Origin: Tenodera sinensis
Lineage: Eukaryota > Arthropoda > Insecta > Mantodea > Mantidae
DNA length: 64,000 nucleotides
Assembly: GCA_030765045.1 (NCBI GenBank)
Contig: CM060961.1
Location: 137,215,064 to 137,279,063, forward strand
Reading direction: 5' to 3'
The notes beneath the pieces were generated by a model. The model searched no databases, was not told the DNA's origin, and saw only the letters and a list, made by a program, of their open reading frames with translations. Both the position numbers and the translations under genes were made by a program. This document shows, piece by piece, positions 20,996 to 33,016 of this stretch. Positions within the stretch are counted from its first letter, which is position 1. Each line of letters opens with the position of its first letter.

Positions 20996-21880
20996 TGATA
21001 TTCTTTCTTATAGCTATATTATTTGGTTCAAACACGAGCTTTGTCGTTTGCTGTGAGATCCAAAACACTCTGGTTTATACTATCATTAATTTAAAATTTA
21101 ATAACAGCCATAACGGTGTAAGCAAAATATATTTCCACCTTATTGCCACTACTACGACTAGAGGTCGTGCTTGAATTAAACCACCTGCTCTATTTCTCTC
21201 GTGCTCTATTTATTCTGTTCTGTGGGTGCAAAGTGGTGAAATTTGTTCAAAGTTTTCAAAAAATTTAAATATTAGTTTTTACGTCCAAAAACAATTTGAA
21301 GCCTAAGCTTCAATTGTATAACATTACTTTTGCTGCCAGAGCCATTAAGACTTCTACAAGTGAGAATGTAAATACAGAGGAATGGTCCACAATTATTTTC
21401 AATGCGTTTTACTGACTTCGACTTTTCTCACACCTTTGCAATTTAAAAATGTTCCAAACGATTCAATATTTGTTCAATGTTCTACCAACTTTCAAGGCTG
21501 GTCCCAAATATAATTAACAAAAAATGTTGGGAGTAATTTTTCTGTAATTTTAATATTTAGCAGTAGGTGAATTATACAGTTCAATGAAAATGATAAAAAT
21601 TGTGAAAAAAAATTTTCGAAGTTAATAACTTTTATTAATAAACCAAAACATTACAACATTTTCTGTTCCCAACATTCCTTTGAGAGTACTTATATATAAC
21701 AGAATAGTATTTAAAATTATCAAAATTTTGAAATCTCCATCGTCTGGAGCATTTCAGGCAAGGTGCTAAAAGTAGTTTTAAAAATATAAGCTTAAAAGTG
21801 TTAAAGATATTACAATGAAAATTTGCATGTACACTATTCCTTGTGTGTGTAATGTGTGATATGAATTTGAGCAAAATCCG
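20996..21880. other. No recognisable gene
   Basis: AT-rich; may include the 3' end of the hAT element, but no TIR was identified. Confidence 0.4.
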
Positions 21881-21883
21881 CTA

Positions 21884-22200
21884 ATGATTGTAGCATCTAG
21901 AAATTTCACCTATGTTAAGCGTAACTTAAACAGGAGACCAAAGTGCATACCCAAGTCCACACACTCCAAGTTTCCACACACACACAAGTCTGCACCACTG
22001 CTACCCTGTATTGAGAAAGTGCACAAAATTAACTTTAGTAACACCTCAATTCTGGAATGTACCGACAAGTACAAGGACAGATTCATCAAAGAGGCCATCC
22101 AAATTATGTTACACCCAGGGAACTCACATACAATAGAGAATGCAGACTTCAACTGAATCCAGGTTGGATACCAGTCAAACACACCTGCCAGAGGAGAATG
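21884..22200 (+). pseudogene. Penelope-like element C-terminal fragment
   Basis: The frame gives KINFSNTSILECTDKYKDRF, then IKEAIQI, then after a shift ECRLQLNPGWIPVK. This is the conserved region C-terminal to the GIY-YIG domain of Penelope-like proteins. No reverse transcriptase is present upstream, so the copy is 5'-truncated. Confidence 0.65.
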
Positions 22201-22242
22201 GCGGACCCACGTACACATCCATCCAGACGGTTCATCCAGTTC

Positions 22243-22275
22243 CTGAAGAAGGCCATGGCTTTTGAGATATGGAAT
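22243..22275 (+). ncRNA. Possible degenerate hammerhead motif
   Basis: CTGAAGA (22243-22249) followed by a short GGCC/GGCT hairpin and GAGATATGG, placed just after the Penelope C-terminus. The GAAAC core is not preserved, so at best this is a decayed copy. Confidence 0.25.
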
Positions 22276-22299
22276 GTGATAATGCGGCTTTAGTGAGGT

Positions 22300-23164
22300 G
22301 TGCACATTGTTCTCTTCCGCTTTGTTTTAACCACTTCATCGAAATTCCGCATCTGCACTTTGAGGACTAATGTAAGCACTATCAGATGTGTAGTATGTGT
22401 ATTTTGCGGTACTATAAATAATTTAAGCAGAGGGTTTTTGGCACTGTTGATTGAAGGTGTAATGATACACCGACTCATTGAATTACAAATAATTTCCCTC
22501 CTATGATATATTGGTAACTTGTTTCTCTCTATTAAAATGTCACTTGAAGTAGAATGCAAGTTTTGCATGGAAATGACACAGACCACTGTTTTGTTTATGA
22601 TTGGTTGTTATTCTGAGCCCGTTTTCATGAGGTTCCGAGCATTCGAGGTCAAAGGTGTCCCTTGTAAGACTAAACCGAATATGTTTGTATATTGTGCTAA
22701 AACTACGGCATTTCCTGTTACACATTTCACATAATTTTCTCAGTATATCTGTACTGCACTTTAATTTCTCAACAATGCTCCAATAGCTTACTTATTGCTT
22801 ACATGTTACTTCCACTGCGTAAGATGTAAGGGCGGGGGATTTCCAGCAACCCAGAGTGCTCTCCGTCTCTGCTTGTGAACTCTGAATGTTTGTTTCCTTT
22901 CGCTCCTTGACATATGTGAGTGAAACAAAAACGCACTCATGATGTTTTTACTTAGAGGTAATGAAAATAGAGCGCCCTCAAGGGTTGGTAACCCTAACAG
23001 AAGAAAAATTGAACTGAAGATGGGATTTTACATTTAAGATAATAAGACAGCGCACCTACATACAAACTGCAGAACTTCATTAATTCAAACTTAGCTTAAC
23101 AGAAATGGCTGTTTACGGTCTACGTATTATGTAATCTTTAATGTTTAAAGTCATTTTATCAATT
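22300..23164. other. No recognisable gene
   Basis: Short open frames only. Confidence 0.4.
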
Positions 23165-24030
23165 CTTTTCACTTTCTCTACTGGTAAGCACATAGAGGAA
23201 GTATTGCATTCCACCCAAAAATTCGATGTTGAGATTTCACTGGAAATATGTTTTGAGACTCCCTGGAAAAAAAAAAAAAAAAAAGCATTTATAGAAAAAG
23301 GTCCATGTGTGTGTGTGTGTCTGTCTGTCTGTCTGTGGACAGCATAAAAACGAAAAGTAGGTTAAAAACCAAAGTTGGTATTTAAGTTTAATGTTTTTCA
23401 AGGACGCGACACGAAGATTTTGAAGAAAATAGTCCCACCCTAAACTACCGTTTACATGGAAAATTTTTCGAAAATTTTTATTTTCTTGAAAATGGCTGTA
23501 ACGATTTTGATTAAAATGTCATATGTTTGAGATATTTATATGACAAATGAAATGTACATTTTGACTATTCTGGCTTTAGCCTATGTTGTTCTGTTTACTC
23601 TGGATGACTTTTGAATAACTCGTAAACTGTAAGAGATAGACAAAATCTTACTATACAAAAAATGTAGGTCTCGCTAAAGCACACAATTTATGTTCACATA
23701 AAATAGTTTGTAGAGTGAACCATTTCGGAGATATTCCTTGTTATTTGTGTCAGTGTCGGAAAACTTAAAACTTTGGTGAAAGGAACATCGTTGTTCATTT
23801 TTTTATGTTAAGCTTGCAAAGAGAACGCGATCTCAAAGCTTTAAAACATTTGACTATCGCTCAAAGCCAACTGTATTCTAATATTCTCCTTGCACCTACA
23901 AGGAAATAAGCAATAAGATAATTTGTACAAAGGTTTAGCTCAACAAACACGAAGAAGATATAGTAATACGAGTTTGTAAGAATGCTTAGTACAAGAGTAG
24001 AGAAAGTCATGTGAGCGCAACACGTCAGAT
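23165..24030 (+). repeat. RF1 copy A, full length
   Basis: Begins ACTTTCTCTACT and ends AGTAGAGAAAGTCATGTGAG plus GCAACACGTCAGAT. It contains the landmarks shared by all RF1 copies: CCACCCAAAAATTCGATG, a poly-A/TG-rich segment (about 23267-23335), CGACACGAAGATTTTGAAG, and CTCAAAGC before the 3' end. No conserved ORF is visible. The class is unknown; internal ACTTTCTCTACT near both ends in opposite orientation suggests a non-autonomous DNA transposon. Confidence 0.85.
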
Positions 24031-25084
24031 TTGTAATGTTTAAAGTAATTTTATGGATTATTTTTAAAACACTTTAGACAAAATCCGGACTCTGGGATAC
24101 CTTTTTCTTTCCTCGCATGAAAAGCTCAATGTTGTAGGATATCAGCAACTTAATATTAATAAAGGGACTTTTCTTTTAAAGTCACTGTTGGACTGTAACA
24201 CAGGCACCAGGTGTATCACTGTGTGGGACATGTTTATGTCCAGAAGCACTAAATTCAAGACCGAGACTCTTGATCTTAAGTGCTTTTCTATGCAGAGATA
24301 ATGTGAATTTAACGACTGACCCTGCTGTGTTATACTGATAGAACCACGCCTCCTTAAGGATAAACGCAGTTAGAAGCTGGTGCGGCTTTGCAGCCCAAGG
24401 TGCTGATGGTTAAAACGGTACGGAGGAACCGAGGATCGCTCGCACGTAGCAGGCTTCCGCCGTTTCAACTTCACACTTCTAAAACTGTTTAACGGCTGAA
24501 AAGTACAAAAATAAATAAACGAATAAATATAATCTGAATATTTTCTTCCGGTATCTGGGATACTACAAGAGGCCATTATTATTTCATAGATAACCTAAAT
24601 GACAATTCAATGACGTAAAAGCTTACGTAACTCTGTAAGTAATCACATCTGATGCCTGTCTGGAAGCTACTCAAATGTATATGATGCCATTCATTGCTAA
24701 TTATATTATGACTGAATTATTATATTACAACTAAGCAGTAGAATATATCTGGAAATGCCTAGTATAAATTTAACACAAAATTCAATTCTTATCTGACAAA
24801 TTTCAGGTAAGTTTTGATTGGGTTTCCATTATCCCCTTTGTTGTTTCTTTCTTTCTTTCTTTCTTTCTTTCTTTTTTGTTCCTGTATATGATGCGTTTTA
24901 TGTACTCATTCTGTATATTTATTGACAATGTTTTGCACATCTCATGTTCAATGTTCACCAGCCTCCATGGTACCTGTGAACTCGCTGAACGCAATCTAAT
25001 CTAATTCAAACTTTGATTTTCTCAAATTTCAATTTTCTAAGTTAGAAAATGTAGGAGTTATAAATACTTTGGTGGTGGTATTTT
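24031..25084. other. No recognisable gene; (CTTT)n tract
   Basis: Unassigned AT-rich DNA with a CTTT microsatellite at about 24846-24874. Confidence 0.5.
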
Positions 25085-25220
25085 TTGCCTACGTGACCCC
25101 TTAAAAGCGACAGCCCCACTTTGGTAGATTTACTAGCATGTAAAAGTACGCCTGCGAGACGAAATTCCGGTATACCGGCGACGGTGATATGATCTTGGTA
25201 ATGGACAGTCCTCAACATAT
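25085..25220 (+). mobile_element. SINE-alpha fragment
   Basis: Shares GTAGATTTACTAGCATGTAA, GACGAAATTCCGG and GGCGAC-GTGATATGATC with the body of the SINE at 52313-52535. Head missing. Confidence 0.75.
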
Positions 25221-25229
25221 TTTTTAACA

Positions 25230-25292
25230 CACACACGCACGCGCGCACGCGCGCACAAACACACACACACACACACACACGCACGCACACAA
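25230..25292. repeat. (CA)n/(CG)-rich microsatellite
   Basis: CA repeats with CACGCGCG interruptions. Confidence 0.9.
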
Positions 25293-25827
25293 GTTGACAA
25301 TCACATTCTTTTGATTTTTAATTGATCTTAAAGATCTTCACTTATTTCCCAGTGTGTTTCTAAAGAGTCTAAGCATACATTTGCCTCAAAATTTGAGCTT
25401 ACTTATAAATATTATACTTACCTTTCAGAATTTATCAATAAAGCTAATTCCTTGACGATATTTTCTTTAAATGGACAATGTATAGAAATAACTAGCTTAT
25501 TTACTTCTAAGGAAATATTAATGGATCATTTTAAATTAGACCATGGATAAGAAGCTATTTCACTGAGCAAAACAAAATTATTAAACATGTCTCTAGGGTT
25601 CTTGGACCCTAAAAGTTGTCAAAATGCAAATGACATCGACTTCTAGTTTATTTTCATTTGAATTTTATAAAAAAGCTGCAATGTGGAATTCTTTATAATG
25701 GCCTGTTAAAGGCAAAATAAAATCCTTAATAGGAAGATTGGGGAATTTTAATTAAATAATTACATTAATTAAATCCACAAATTATAGTTTCAATTGTGAT
25801 TGAAAATTTGTATGTTTTTTATACTGT
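25293..25827. other. No recognisable gene
   Basis: AT-rich, no motif seen. Confidence 0.5.
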
Positions 25828-26345
25828 AGTGGCTGAAATACCCTGCGTTGTCCGTGGTTTGACAATTTATCCCTAAAACTTTGGGACTTAGGTGCGCTTG
25901 TCCAGTAGCCATCTGTTTCTTTGGAGACATTTAAAAAATGTTACTTAACAAACATAAACAAATATTTAATTAAAACTCTTAGGATACTAAAAGAAATACA
26001 AAGTAGACTAAATAAATAAAAATACCGTTAAGATACCACGCAAAAGCGCTGTTGAACAACCGCAAATACCACAGGAAGGAAAGTGAGTAGAGAACGTATG
26101 AATGTAGTACATTGCATTTCTATTTCAATAATAGAAAATTGTATGAATTGCATATTGAAGGGCAAGTAGAGAAGGTATTATGTAAAACAAAAGCGATTAG
26201 AGAAAACCATGTGAATGAAGTACGTTGCATAGTAAAATGGGCAGCATGAAAACCTCTATGAAAAAAAAAAAAAAAACATTTATATTTGCCAACTTTCATC
26301 GCATTCGGATGAAAGGTATACCAGCCCATAAAGGACAAACATTCA
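25828..26345 (-). mobile_element. Helitron-like non-autonomous element, copy P
   Basis: On the minus strand it ends CCACGGACAACGCAGGGTATT followed by TCAGCCACTA, a mutated form of a Helitron-type terminus (compare GCGGGCAACGCCTAGT at 33468). The body matches 29094-30000 and 32337-32495: TTTAAAAAATGTTACTTAAC, GAGTAGAGAA-type units (about 1.5-2 copies of the 119-bp minisatellite) and CGCATTCGGATGAAAGGTAT at the other end. No protein is encoded. It abuts RF1 copy B. Confidence 0.6.
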
Positions 26346-26418
26346 TTTTTACTTTCTCTACTGTTGCTTGAAGCTCCTTGAATAAAAAAGGCATTTTTAG
26401 AAAAAGGTACGCGCGCGC

Positions 26419-26495
<77 letters not shown>

Positions 26496-27206
26496 TATGG
26501 GTCTGCCTACCGCTGTACAATATAACTCAAAAATGAAAAGTCGGTAAAGAACCAAAGTTAGTATTCAGGTTTAATGTCTTTCAAGGATGAGACACGAAGA
26601 TTTTGAAAAAAAAATCCTTCCCCTAAATTATCCTTTACATTGATTTCTTTTAAAAATTTTGATTTTCTCAAAAATGGCTCTAACGATTTTGATTAAAATG
26701 CATATATTTAAGATATTTTTATGGCAAATGAAAGGTATATTTTGGAATTTTCTAGCTATACTCTATGCAATCCTGTTTACTCTTTATGACTTTTGCACAA
26801 CTGGTAAACCGTAAGATATAGACCAAATCTTACTGCACAAAAAATGTAGATCTCGTTAAAACACACAAGTTATGCCCAAATGCATTTGTTTGTGGAGTGA
26901 ACCACTTCGGGGGTATTCCTTCTTATTTGTGTGGGTTTTGCAATACTAAACTTTTCTCAAAAAAGGTCGTTATTCACTTTTTATCTGTTTAGCCGTGCAA
27001 AGAGAACGGGTTTTCAAAGCTTTAAAAGATTTGACTATCGCTCAAAGCCTACTGTACTCCCATATTCCCGTTGTACCTATGAGAAAGTCAGCAATAAAAT
27101 AATTTCTGCAAAGGTTTATTTCGACTAACAAGAAGATAGAGGAATAAGAGTTTGTAGAATAGTTAGTAAAGAGTAGAGAAAATCATGTGATTGGAACACA
27201 TCAGAT
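26346..27206 (+). repeat. RF1 copy B with long (GT)n
   Basis: Same landmarks as copy A, but the 5' part between ACTTTCTCTACT and the microsatellite is shortened. The embedded (GT)n is about 75 bp (26419-26494). Ends at CACATCAGAT. Confidence 0.85.
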
Positions 27207-28025
27207 TTGTATGTATAGATTACCATAATGTTATACAAATTTCCCGTCGCTAAAATTGTAGATTTTAAGGTTCTTCACATGCGCAATACCTTCATTTGTA
27301 CACTTTATTGGATTTTAAAGTGAATATTAGCAGATAATCTAATACAACCGCTTCATGAAAGACAGTGCACAGTTAGATTTAGGTTTTTGTTCCCAAAATC
27401 TCAGATGAAGCTTCAACCTTTGTCCATCACGTGAATCCCAAACTGCGCAGCGTGTCTCGGTCATTAATCTGAATGGCAGCAAGAATAGCTCTCAGGGAAT
27501 AAGAAGAAAATTAATTATTTACAATTCGGTGTGTTTGGAAGTGGAGAAGGGCCACTGAACCCGGCCTAGGTAGATGTTATCGCATTCAGACACGCGCGCC
27601 CTTCCTTAGATTCATATAATAACGCATCCGGCCCTTACGGAATTCCTCACAAAAAATACGTTGAGTCACGAATGGTTCTGCAGAGATCCAGCTCCCTTCC
27701 CATCGAGGACATTGCCTCACAATGGAGGAACAGGTGAATCTCGACAAGGACAAAACACTCTCATTCTAGACAAAGCAGCAACAACACACCGATCCCACAG
27801 ATTTCAGCACCAGATCGGGTTGGTAACAGATAAAAGATGGCATAAAATTAAACATGTAAATTGCAACTTAAGCGTACCCAGGTGATATTTGAAAATATTG
27901 CCGTTTTCAGTTAAACGTTATTAAAATTTGTGACATACTACTCCAAAAAAATTATAAGTAATTTTGAAATTTCACACAGATTTCTGTAACTGTTTTAGAT
28001 AATAAAAAAAAAAAAAAAAAAAAAC
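27207..28025. other. No recognisable gene; poly-A at right edge
   Basis: No motif recognised. A poly-A run (about 28003-28023) borders RF1 copy C. Confidence 0.5.
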
Positions 28026-28875
28026 AATCTTATGTGTTGCACTCACATGACTTTCTCTACTCTTGTACTAAATATTCGTACAAACCCTATCTTCATGTTA
28101 GTTGAGATAAACATTTGCAGAAATTATCTTATTGCTCATATTCTTGTAGGTGCACGGGGAATATGGCAATACAGTAGGCTTTGAGCGATAGCCAAATCTT
28201 TTAAAACTTTGAAGTTCCTTTCTCTTTGCACGACTAAGATATAATAAATGAATAACGTTTGAAGTATTGCAAAACTCATACAAATAACAAGGAATAACTC
28301 CGAAATGGTTCACTCAACAAAAAATTGTATTTGTACATAAATTGTATGTTTTAACGAGATCTAAGTTTTTTGTACAGTAAGATTTGGTCTGTCTCTTATG
28401 GTTTACTAATTATGCAAAAGTAATCAAGCGTAAACAGAGCCACATAAACTTTAGCCAGAAAATTCAAAATATACATTTAATTTGCAATAAAAATGTCTTA
28501 AATATATGCTATTTTAACCAAAATCGTTAGACCAATATTTGAGAAATTCAAAATTTTCGAAAACATTTCCATTTAAAGGGTCGTCTACGATGAGAATTAT
28601 TTTTCAAAATCTTCATGTCGCATCTTTGAAAGATATTAAACTTAAATACCAACTTTGGTTTTAGTCAACTTTTCGTTTTTGAGTTATGATGTTCACAGAC
28701 ACGCAGGGCAAATACACACACGCACGCACGCGCACACACACACACGTGCGCGCGCGCGGACCACTACTTTTTTATTCAGGGGGCCTCAAAACATATATTT
28801 CCATGAAATCTAGATCTCGAATTTTTGGGTGGAATACAATACTTTCCCTACTTTCTATATGCAGTAGAGAAAGAA
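28026..28875 (-). repeat. RF1 copy C, full length
   Basis: Reverse-oriented copy from ATCTTATGTGTTGCACTCAC to GTAGAGAAAG. It contains a CA/CG-rich microsatellite at about 28714-28760. Confidence 0.85.
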
Positions 28876-28904
28876 AAAGAATGCATTTATTGTACTAAAT
28901 AATG

Positions 28905-29062
28905 TGGTGGGAAACAGAGTCAGACTGAAAAATTCAATGCTATAGCTGGGATTTGAGCTATAGATCTTCCGGTCCCCGTCCGGTTTCTCTAACCCCTGAA
29001 TTATCATGGCAACATGTGGGCGCGCCGCTAAATTTCCAACTGACTGGAATTTTTTACGAAAA
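28905..29062 (-). mobile_element. SINE-epsilon, tRNA-like head
   Basis: On the minus strand, an A-box-like TTCAGGGGTTAGAG, a B-box-like GCTCAAATCCCAGC, then CATTGAATTTTTCAGTCTGA. The head recurs near 32505-32600 and the tail at 36040-36085. Confidence 0.55.
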
Positions 29063-29093
29063 ACCATAATAAGATCTCAAATGCACATGAAGA

Positions 29094-30000
29094 TAGCTGA
29101 AATATTCGGCGTTGCCCGTGGTTTGATTTCGCCCAATATTCTTGTGTTTTTTGGAAACATTTAAAAAATATTACTTAACACATATAGACAAATGTGATTA
29201 AAACTCTTAGGTTACTGTAAGAAATATAAAATAAAATAAATAAACAAAAGCACCGGTAAGACACTATGCAAAGGCACTGTTGGACAACCACAAACACCGC
29301 AGGAAGAAAAGTGAGTAGAGAAAACCTTGCGAATGTAATACGTTGAATTTCTATTTCGATAGAAAATTATGAATTATTTGTAGAAGAGTGAGAAGAGAAG
29401 TACATGTGAATGTGTTGCGCAAAAGAAATGGAGTACAGAAAACCCTGTGAATGTAATAGGTTACATTTCTATTTCAAACACATAGAAAATTATATGTATT
29501 GTTTGTAGAAGTGGGAGTAGAGAAAAATGTGGTTGTGTTTCGTAAAGAAAAGTGAATAGAGAAAACCGCTGCATTTCTATTTCAATAATAGAAAATTGTA
29601 TGAACTGTTTATAGAAGAGTGAGAAGAGAAATACATTTGAATGTGTCACTAAAAGAAAAGTCAGTTAAGAAAACCGTGTGAACGTAATACGTTGCATTTG
29701 TATTTCAATCATATAGTAAATTGTATGGATTGTAGTTTGGAAAGCTAGTGGAAAAAAACGTGTATGTGTTACAAAAAAGAAGAGTAGAGAAAACCGTGTG
29801 AATTTAATACGACGCATTTCTATTTCGAACATACAGAAAATTGTATTAATTGTTTGTAGAAGTGGGGGTAGAGAAAGAAATGTGGTTGTACTGTAAAAGA
29901 AAAGTAAGTTGAGAAAACCGCGTGAATGTAATACATTGAATTTATACTCAAAGCATAGAAAATTGTATGAATTATTGTATGTTTAAGGGCGAGTAGAAGA
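29094..30000 (-). mobile_element. Helitron-like element, copy Q (3' part)
   Basis: The minus-strand end CCACGGGCAACGCCGAATATT plus TCAGCTAT matches copy P. The body includes a TTTAAAAAATATTACTTAAC block and an expanded minisatellite. The element continues at 32337-32495; the gap is filled by a P-like element with an 8-bp TSD. Confidence 0.6.
29290..30000. repeat. Minisatellite, six units of ~108-124 bp
   Basis: The motif GAAAACC recurs at about 29319, 29438, 29561, 29669, 29789 and 29913. Each unit holds GTGAGTAGAGAAAACC, a TAATACGTTGCATTTCTATT-like block and ATAGAAAATTGTATGAATTG. Units diverge in sequence and length. Confidence 0.85.
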
Positions 30001-30297
30001 CATGTGAACGAGGCTTGCGCGTAACTCAGGCTACGGCCCAATTGCGTTATCTTTGGAACAGCTGATCGAGACGAACCGAGGCTAACGTGAATATGTTCCC
30101 GTTTGGAGTAAAAGCGTAAGGAAATTATTGATATCCATTGGATTGCCACTCATTATTGAAAATAAAAACGCATAACAAAAATACCTGCACAATATTATAA
30201 TACGTTACACAAATAATAAATCACAAATCAATGTAATAAGGATTAACTATCTAACATGTCAATAGCTGCTGTTATTATCAAATTTTAAATATGAGCC

Positions 30298-30700
30298 CCG
30301 TAGCGCAGTTGATAGAGCACCTGCCTGCTGTGCAAGGGGTCCCGGGTAGGAATTTTTCTCCAGCCAAGATTATTCCTCATCCTTACCTGAGTCTAACCTG
30401 AGTGGTTAGACCTACCGCCCTAGGTATTCGTAGTGGACAAAGCGGCGTCTGGGCGGGTTTTCTCCGGTTTCCTCCGCCATTCATTCCACCAATTGCTCCA
30501 TTATCACTCTTCCAATCATCCATTTCGCATGCATTTCATATCATCCTGTTCCTCACTATCATACCTGGTGCTTGGCTGACCATCTGCTTCCAGGTCTCCA
30601 CTCTGGTCCAGAGGTCCCTCTGCTCCCCGACAGGCGTCTGACCCTTGTAAGTCCTAGGGGGTGTAAGTCCTACATAAGGGGAGGGTAATTAGGGAAAGAA
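30298..30700 (+). mobile_element. SINE-beta, tRNA-headed
   Basis: Head with box A TAGCGCAGTTGATAGAGC from 30301 and a B-box-like GGGTCCCGGGTAGG (about 30337-30350). The body has GGCGGGTTTTCTCCGGTTTC and TCCACCAATTGCTCCATTAT, then a tail ending near AGGGAAAGAATG. Only one copy in this window. Confidence 0.65.
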
Positions 30701-30799
30701 TGAAATATGGGCTACGTGATTATTACCAAACTTAATTTCACTGAAACTGAATATGTACATGTAAATGGAACATTCCATTTTCATTAGTATTTTGATTTG

Positions 30800-31045
30800 T
30801 AACTAACCGATATAGTATAACTAGCTTTTCTTAGTGTCATATCTGACGGTAAACGGATGAAATGATGCTCAAATGAGCCCGAGGTCCATAGAGCTTTAAG
30901 TTACCTGATATTCATCTTCTCAGGGTAAGGGAAACCCTCGGTAAAAAACCTTACCCGGATAACTTACCTTAAACGAGATTCGAACTCGCAACCTCTTGAA
31001 CGTGAGGCAGACATGCTAACCATCACGCTACAGAGGCGGGCATTA
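30800..31045 (-). mobile_element. SINE-delta, tRNA-headed
   Basis: On the minus strand from 31040: GTAGCGTGATGGTTAGCATG (box A region), GAGTTCGAATCTCG (box B), then AAGTTATCCGGGTAAGG and a body to about 30800. Only copy seen here. Confidence 0.65.
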
Positions 31046-31589
31046 TGACTAGCCAATCATATTAAAAGAATAGTAATATTGATATGTTGCTTACCCTGGA
31101 GAAGCTGGAAGATTTATTTTTCAATATCACTTGTATAAAGTACTTACCAATGTATCCACTTACCTAACATAATAGGTATTTATTAATGATGGAATCTATA
31201 AATTCTAACTTATCATCAGGGCATATACAAATATTTATGAACTATCTCAACTACTTTGACTATTTTCAGTTTCAATTTTGTTTATTGAGAGAAGGTTTGA
31301 CCTGGCGCCGGTACAAAGGGCCCGGCTTACAGGCTGCAATTAACATTAACTTGCAATTATAAATATTTACAAAGTTTACAGTTTTTGGGTTTAACAAAAA
31401 CCCATATGGTGACCATCTTTAGGTCACCGAGAACAGTTTTTAGGTGTAGATTTGTCCTTTAGATTGGCATCCCAGAAATTGAAGCAAAATACTAATTAAA
31501 CTCAGTTTATCAATATTTAGCATGTTGCCTTGGTAAATGTGCTCATAAAATAGCAATTATCAACAATGGGCTAAGCTGTTATATGTGTG

Positions 31590-31823
31590 TTAATTTGTAA
31601 AAGTGTAAAACGTTGAGATATGATGTTGTAAAGTTAGGTTAGGATTGCATATTGTTATTGATGACAAATGTAGATGCTGCCTCTGATAACACAGGACTCT
31701 GTCCCTGTTCATATAGGTACACATTAACCTAGGTGCCGTTGCCAACACAACACCATCATGTGTGAGTATATATAGACTGTCATAATTAGCTTTACATCCA
31801 TGCACACTACAACGTCGACCCAT
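31590..31823 (-). pseudogene. THAP-domain N-terminus of a P-like transposase
   Basis: The 77-codon frame starts at 31823 with MGRRCSVHGCKANYDS, matching the start of the THAP zinc finger (Cys-x-x-x-Cys then NY). The remainder, to the stop at 31590, does not look like THAP, so either an intron begins shortly after NYDS or the coding sequence is deleted. THAP domains bind the subterminal DNA of P elements. Its position about 500 bp inside the right end, reading inward, fits a P-element first exon. Confidence 0.55.
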
Positions 31824-32336
31824 GTTGTTCAGTTCTACACCTAAACAAAAGTAGAATTACATACTTTTCAGTACCGGTATCACCATGTTACAAAATAAGT
31901 TATAGGTTCTTGAATAACTTCACTGAGAAATTAATCATTTCTTAAATCACTTAAAATTACACACTATAAATAAAAATAGTAACTTTAATTTAATAGTTCA
32001 ACTATAACAATTAAAACTTACGAAAACTAAAAACTATTCAATTACTCAAAAGAAACCCTTAAAAAGCGCAGCGAAAAACATCTGTTATAATTCTTGTACG
32101 ACAACAAGAAAACTACTGAAAAATGAATTTTGATTAATTTACAATATTTAAGATAAACACAATCACTGAAACACCATATACCGCCACTAATGCCCTTTCA
32201 ATTAAACAAAACTAACAGGTGTTCCCCCATAACATTCCACACTGGTAGCCATGTTTGTTAGACTGCCCTCGGTTCACCACAATCAGCTGATCTACCTGCT
32301 TCAGAGCCTTCATATCACGTTGGACTCGCATGTGAA

Positions 32337-32495
32337 TATGTAACGTGGCAGAAAATCGAAAAGAGAAAACCATTTGAATATGATACGTTGCATAGTAAAA
32401 TGTATAGCATAAAAACCTCTATGAAAAACACTTTGGCTTGCCAATATTCATGGCATTCGGATGAACGCTATAGCAGCCCATAAGGGATAAACATT
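32337..32495 (-). mobile_element. Helitron-like element, copy Q (5' part)
   Basis: Matches 26180-26340 of copy P: AAAACC-TTTGAAT units, AAAACCTCTATGAAAAA and GGCATTCGGATGAACGCTAT, then GCCCATAAGGGATAAACATT. This is the other half of the element split by the P-like insertion. Confidence 0.6.
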
Positions 32496-32499
32496 AATT

Positions 32500-32640
32500 C
32501 ATTTATAACCGGGATTTGATCCACAGATCTTCCGGTATACGTTCAGTTGCTCTAATCACTGAACTACAATGGCAGCATGCAAGCACCGCACTAAATCATT
32601 GAATTTCTCAGTCTGATTCTACCGTTCTTATCTTTGTTCT
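32500..32640 (-). mobile_element. SINE-epsilon related fragment
   Basis: On the minus strand: GTAGTTCAGTGATTAGAGCA, ACCGGAAGATCTGTGGATCA and AATCCCGG, like the head at 28.9-29.0 kb. The other side carries ATTGAATTTCTCAGTCTGAT in the opposite order, so it may be rearranged. Confidence 0.45.
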
Positions 32641-32860
32641 AGACACGGTTAGTGTGAGAGAACAACAAATGGCCATAAAAAAATCATCTTTTGCACACCA
32701 TGTAGGAATGATAATTTGTAGAATTTAAAAAAAAAAAAAAAAAAAAAAAAAGCTACTACATTATATAAATACTACCACATAAACTGGAATATTTTTCATT
32801 CTGTTTCAGAAGAATATTAATTCTATGAATTCTATTATATATTGGGATTGAGAAGTAGCT
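32641..32860. repeat. Unassigned with poly-A
   Basis: Contains an A run at about 32728-32750. No gene. Confidence 0.6.
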
Positions 32861-32867
32861 GTTTCTG

Positions 32868-33016
32868 GTGGAGAAGTCCGCATAACCGGACGGGAGGGAC
32901 CGGGGCGCTGACCACGTCCCACCTCCAGTACTGCAACCCACGCCCGTGGTGGACAGAGGTGGGGGACGTAGTGGACTGGCAGTAGGCCTTGTTTCGGATG
33001 TGCTGTTGCGCCACGG
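32868..33016 (+). mobile_element. SINE-gamma fragment
   Basis: Shares GCGCTGACCACGTCCCACCT, CCAGTACTGCA, AGAGGTGGGGGACG and GGGCTGTTG-like end blocks with the SINEs at 50797-51124 and 51530-51840. 5' head missing. Confidence 0.7.

Larger units (their letters stand above)
30009..32328 (-). mobile_element. P-like element, deletion derivative
   Basis: Flanked by exact 8-bp repeats CATGTGAA (30001-30008 and 32329-32336), and the interrupted Helitron-like sequence resumes on each side. The ends are weakly inverted (both start CGAG, with AGGCT about 20 bases in). Subterminal inverted repeats are strong: ACAGCTGAT-6 bases-GAACCGAGG at 30058-30081 and its inverse at 32267-32291 with the same 6-base spacer. 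The minus strand near the right end starts a THAP-like domain. THAP, subterminal repeats and 8-bp TSD are all P-element features. The catalytic region was not found, and SINEs occupy the left half. Confidence 0.65.

Noticed and set aside
29290..30000. CRISPR-like direct repeats
   Set aside because: Units are contiguous, ~119 bp, divergent and without spacers; the context is a eukaryotic Helitron-like element.
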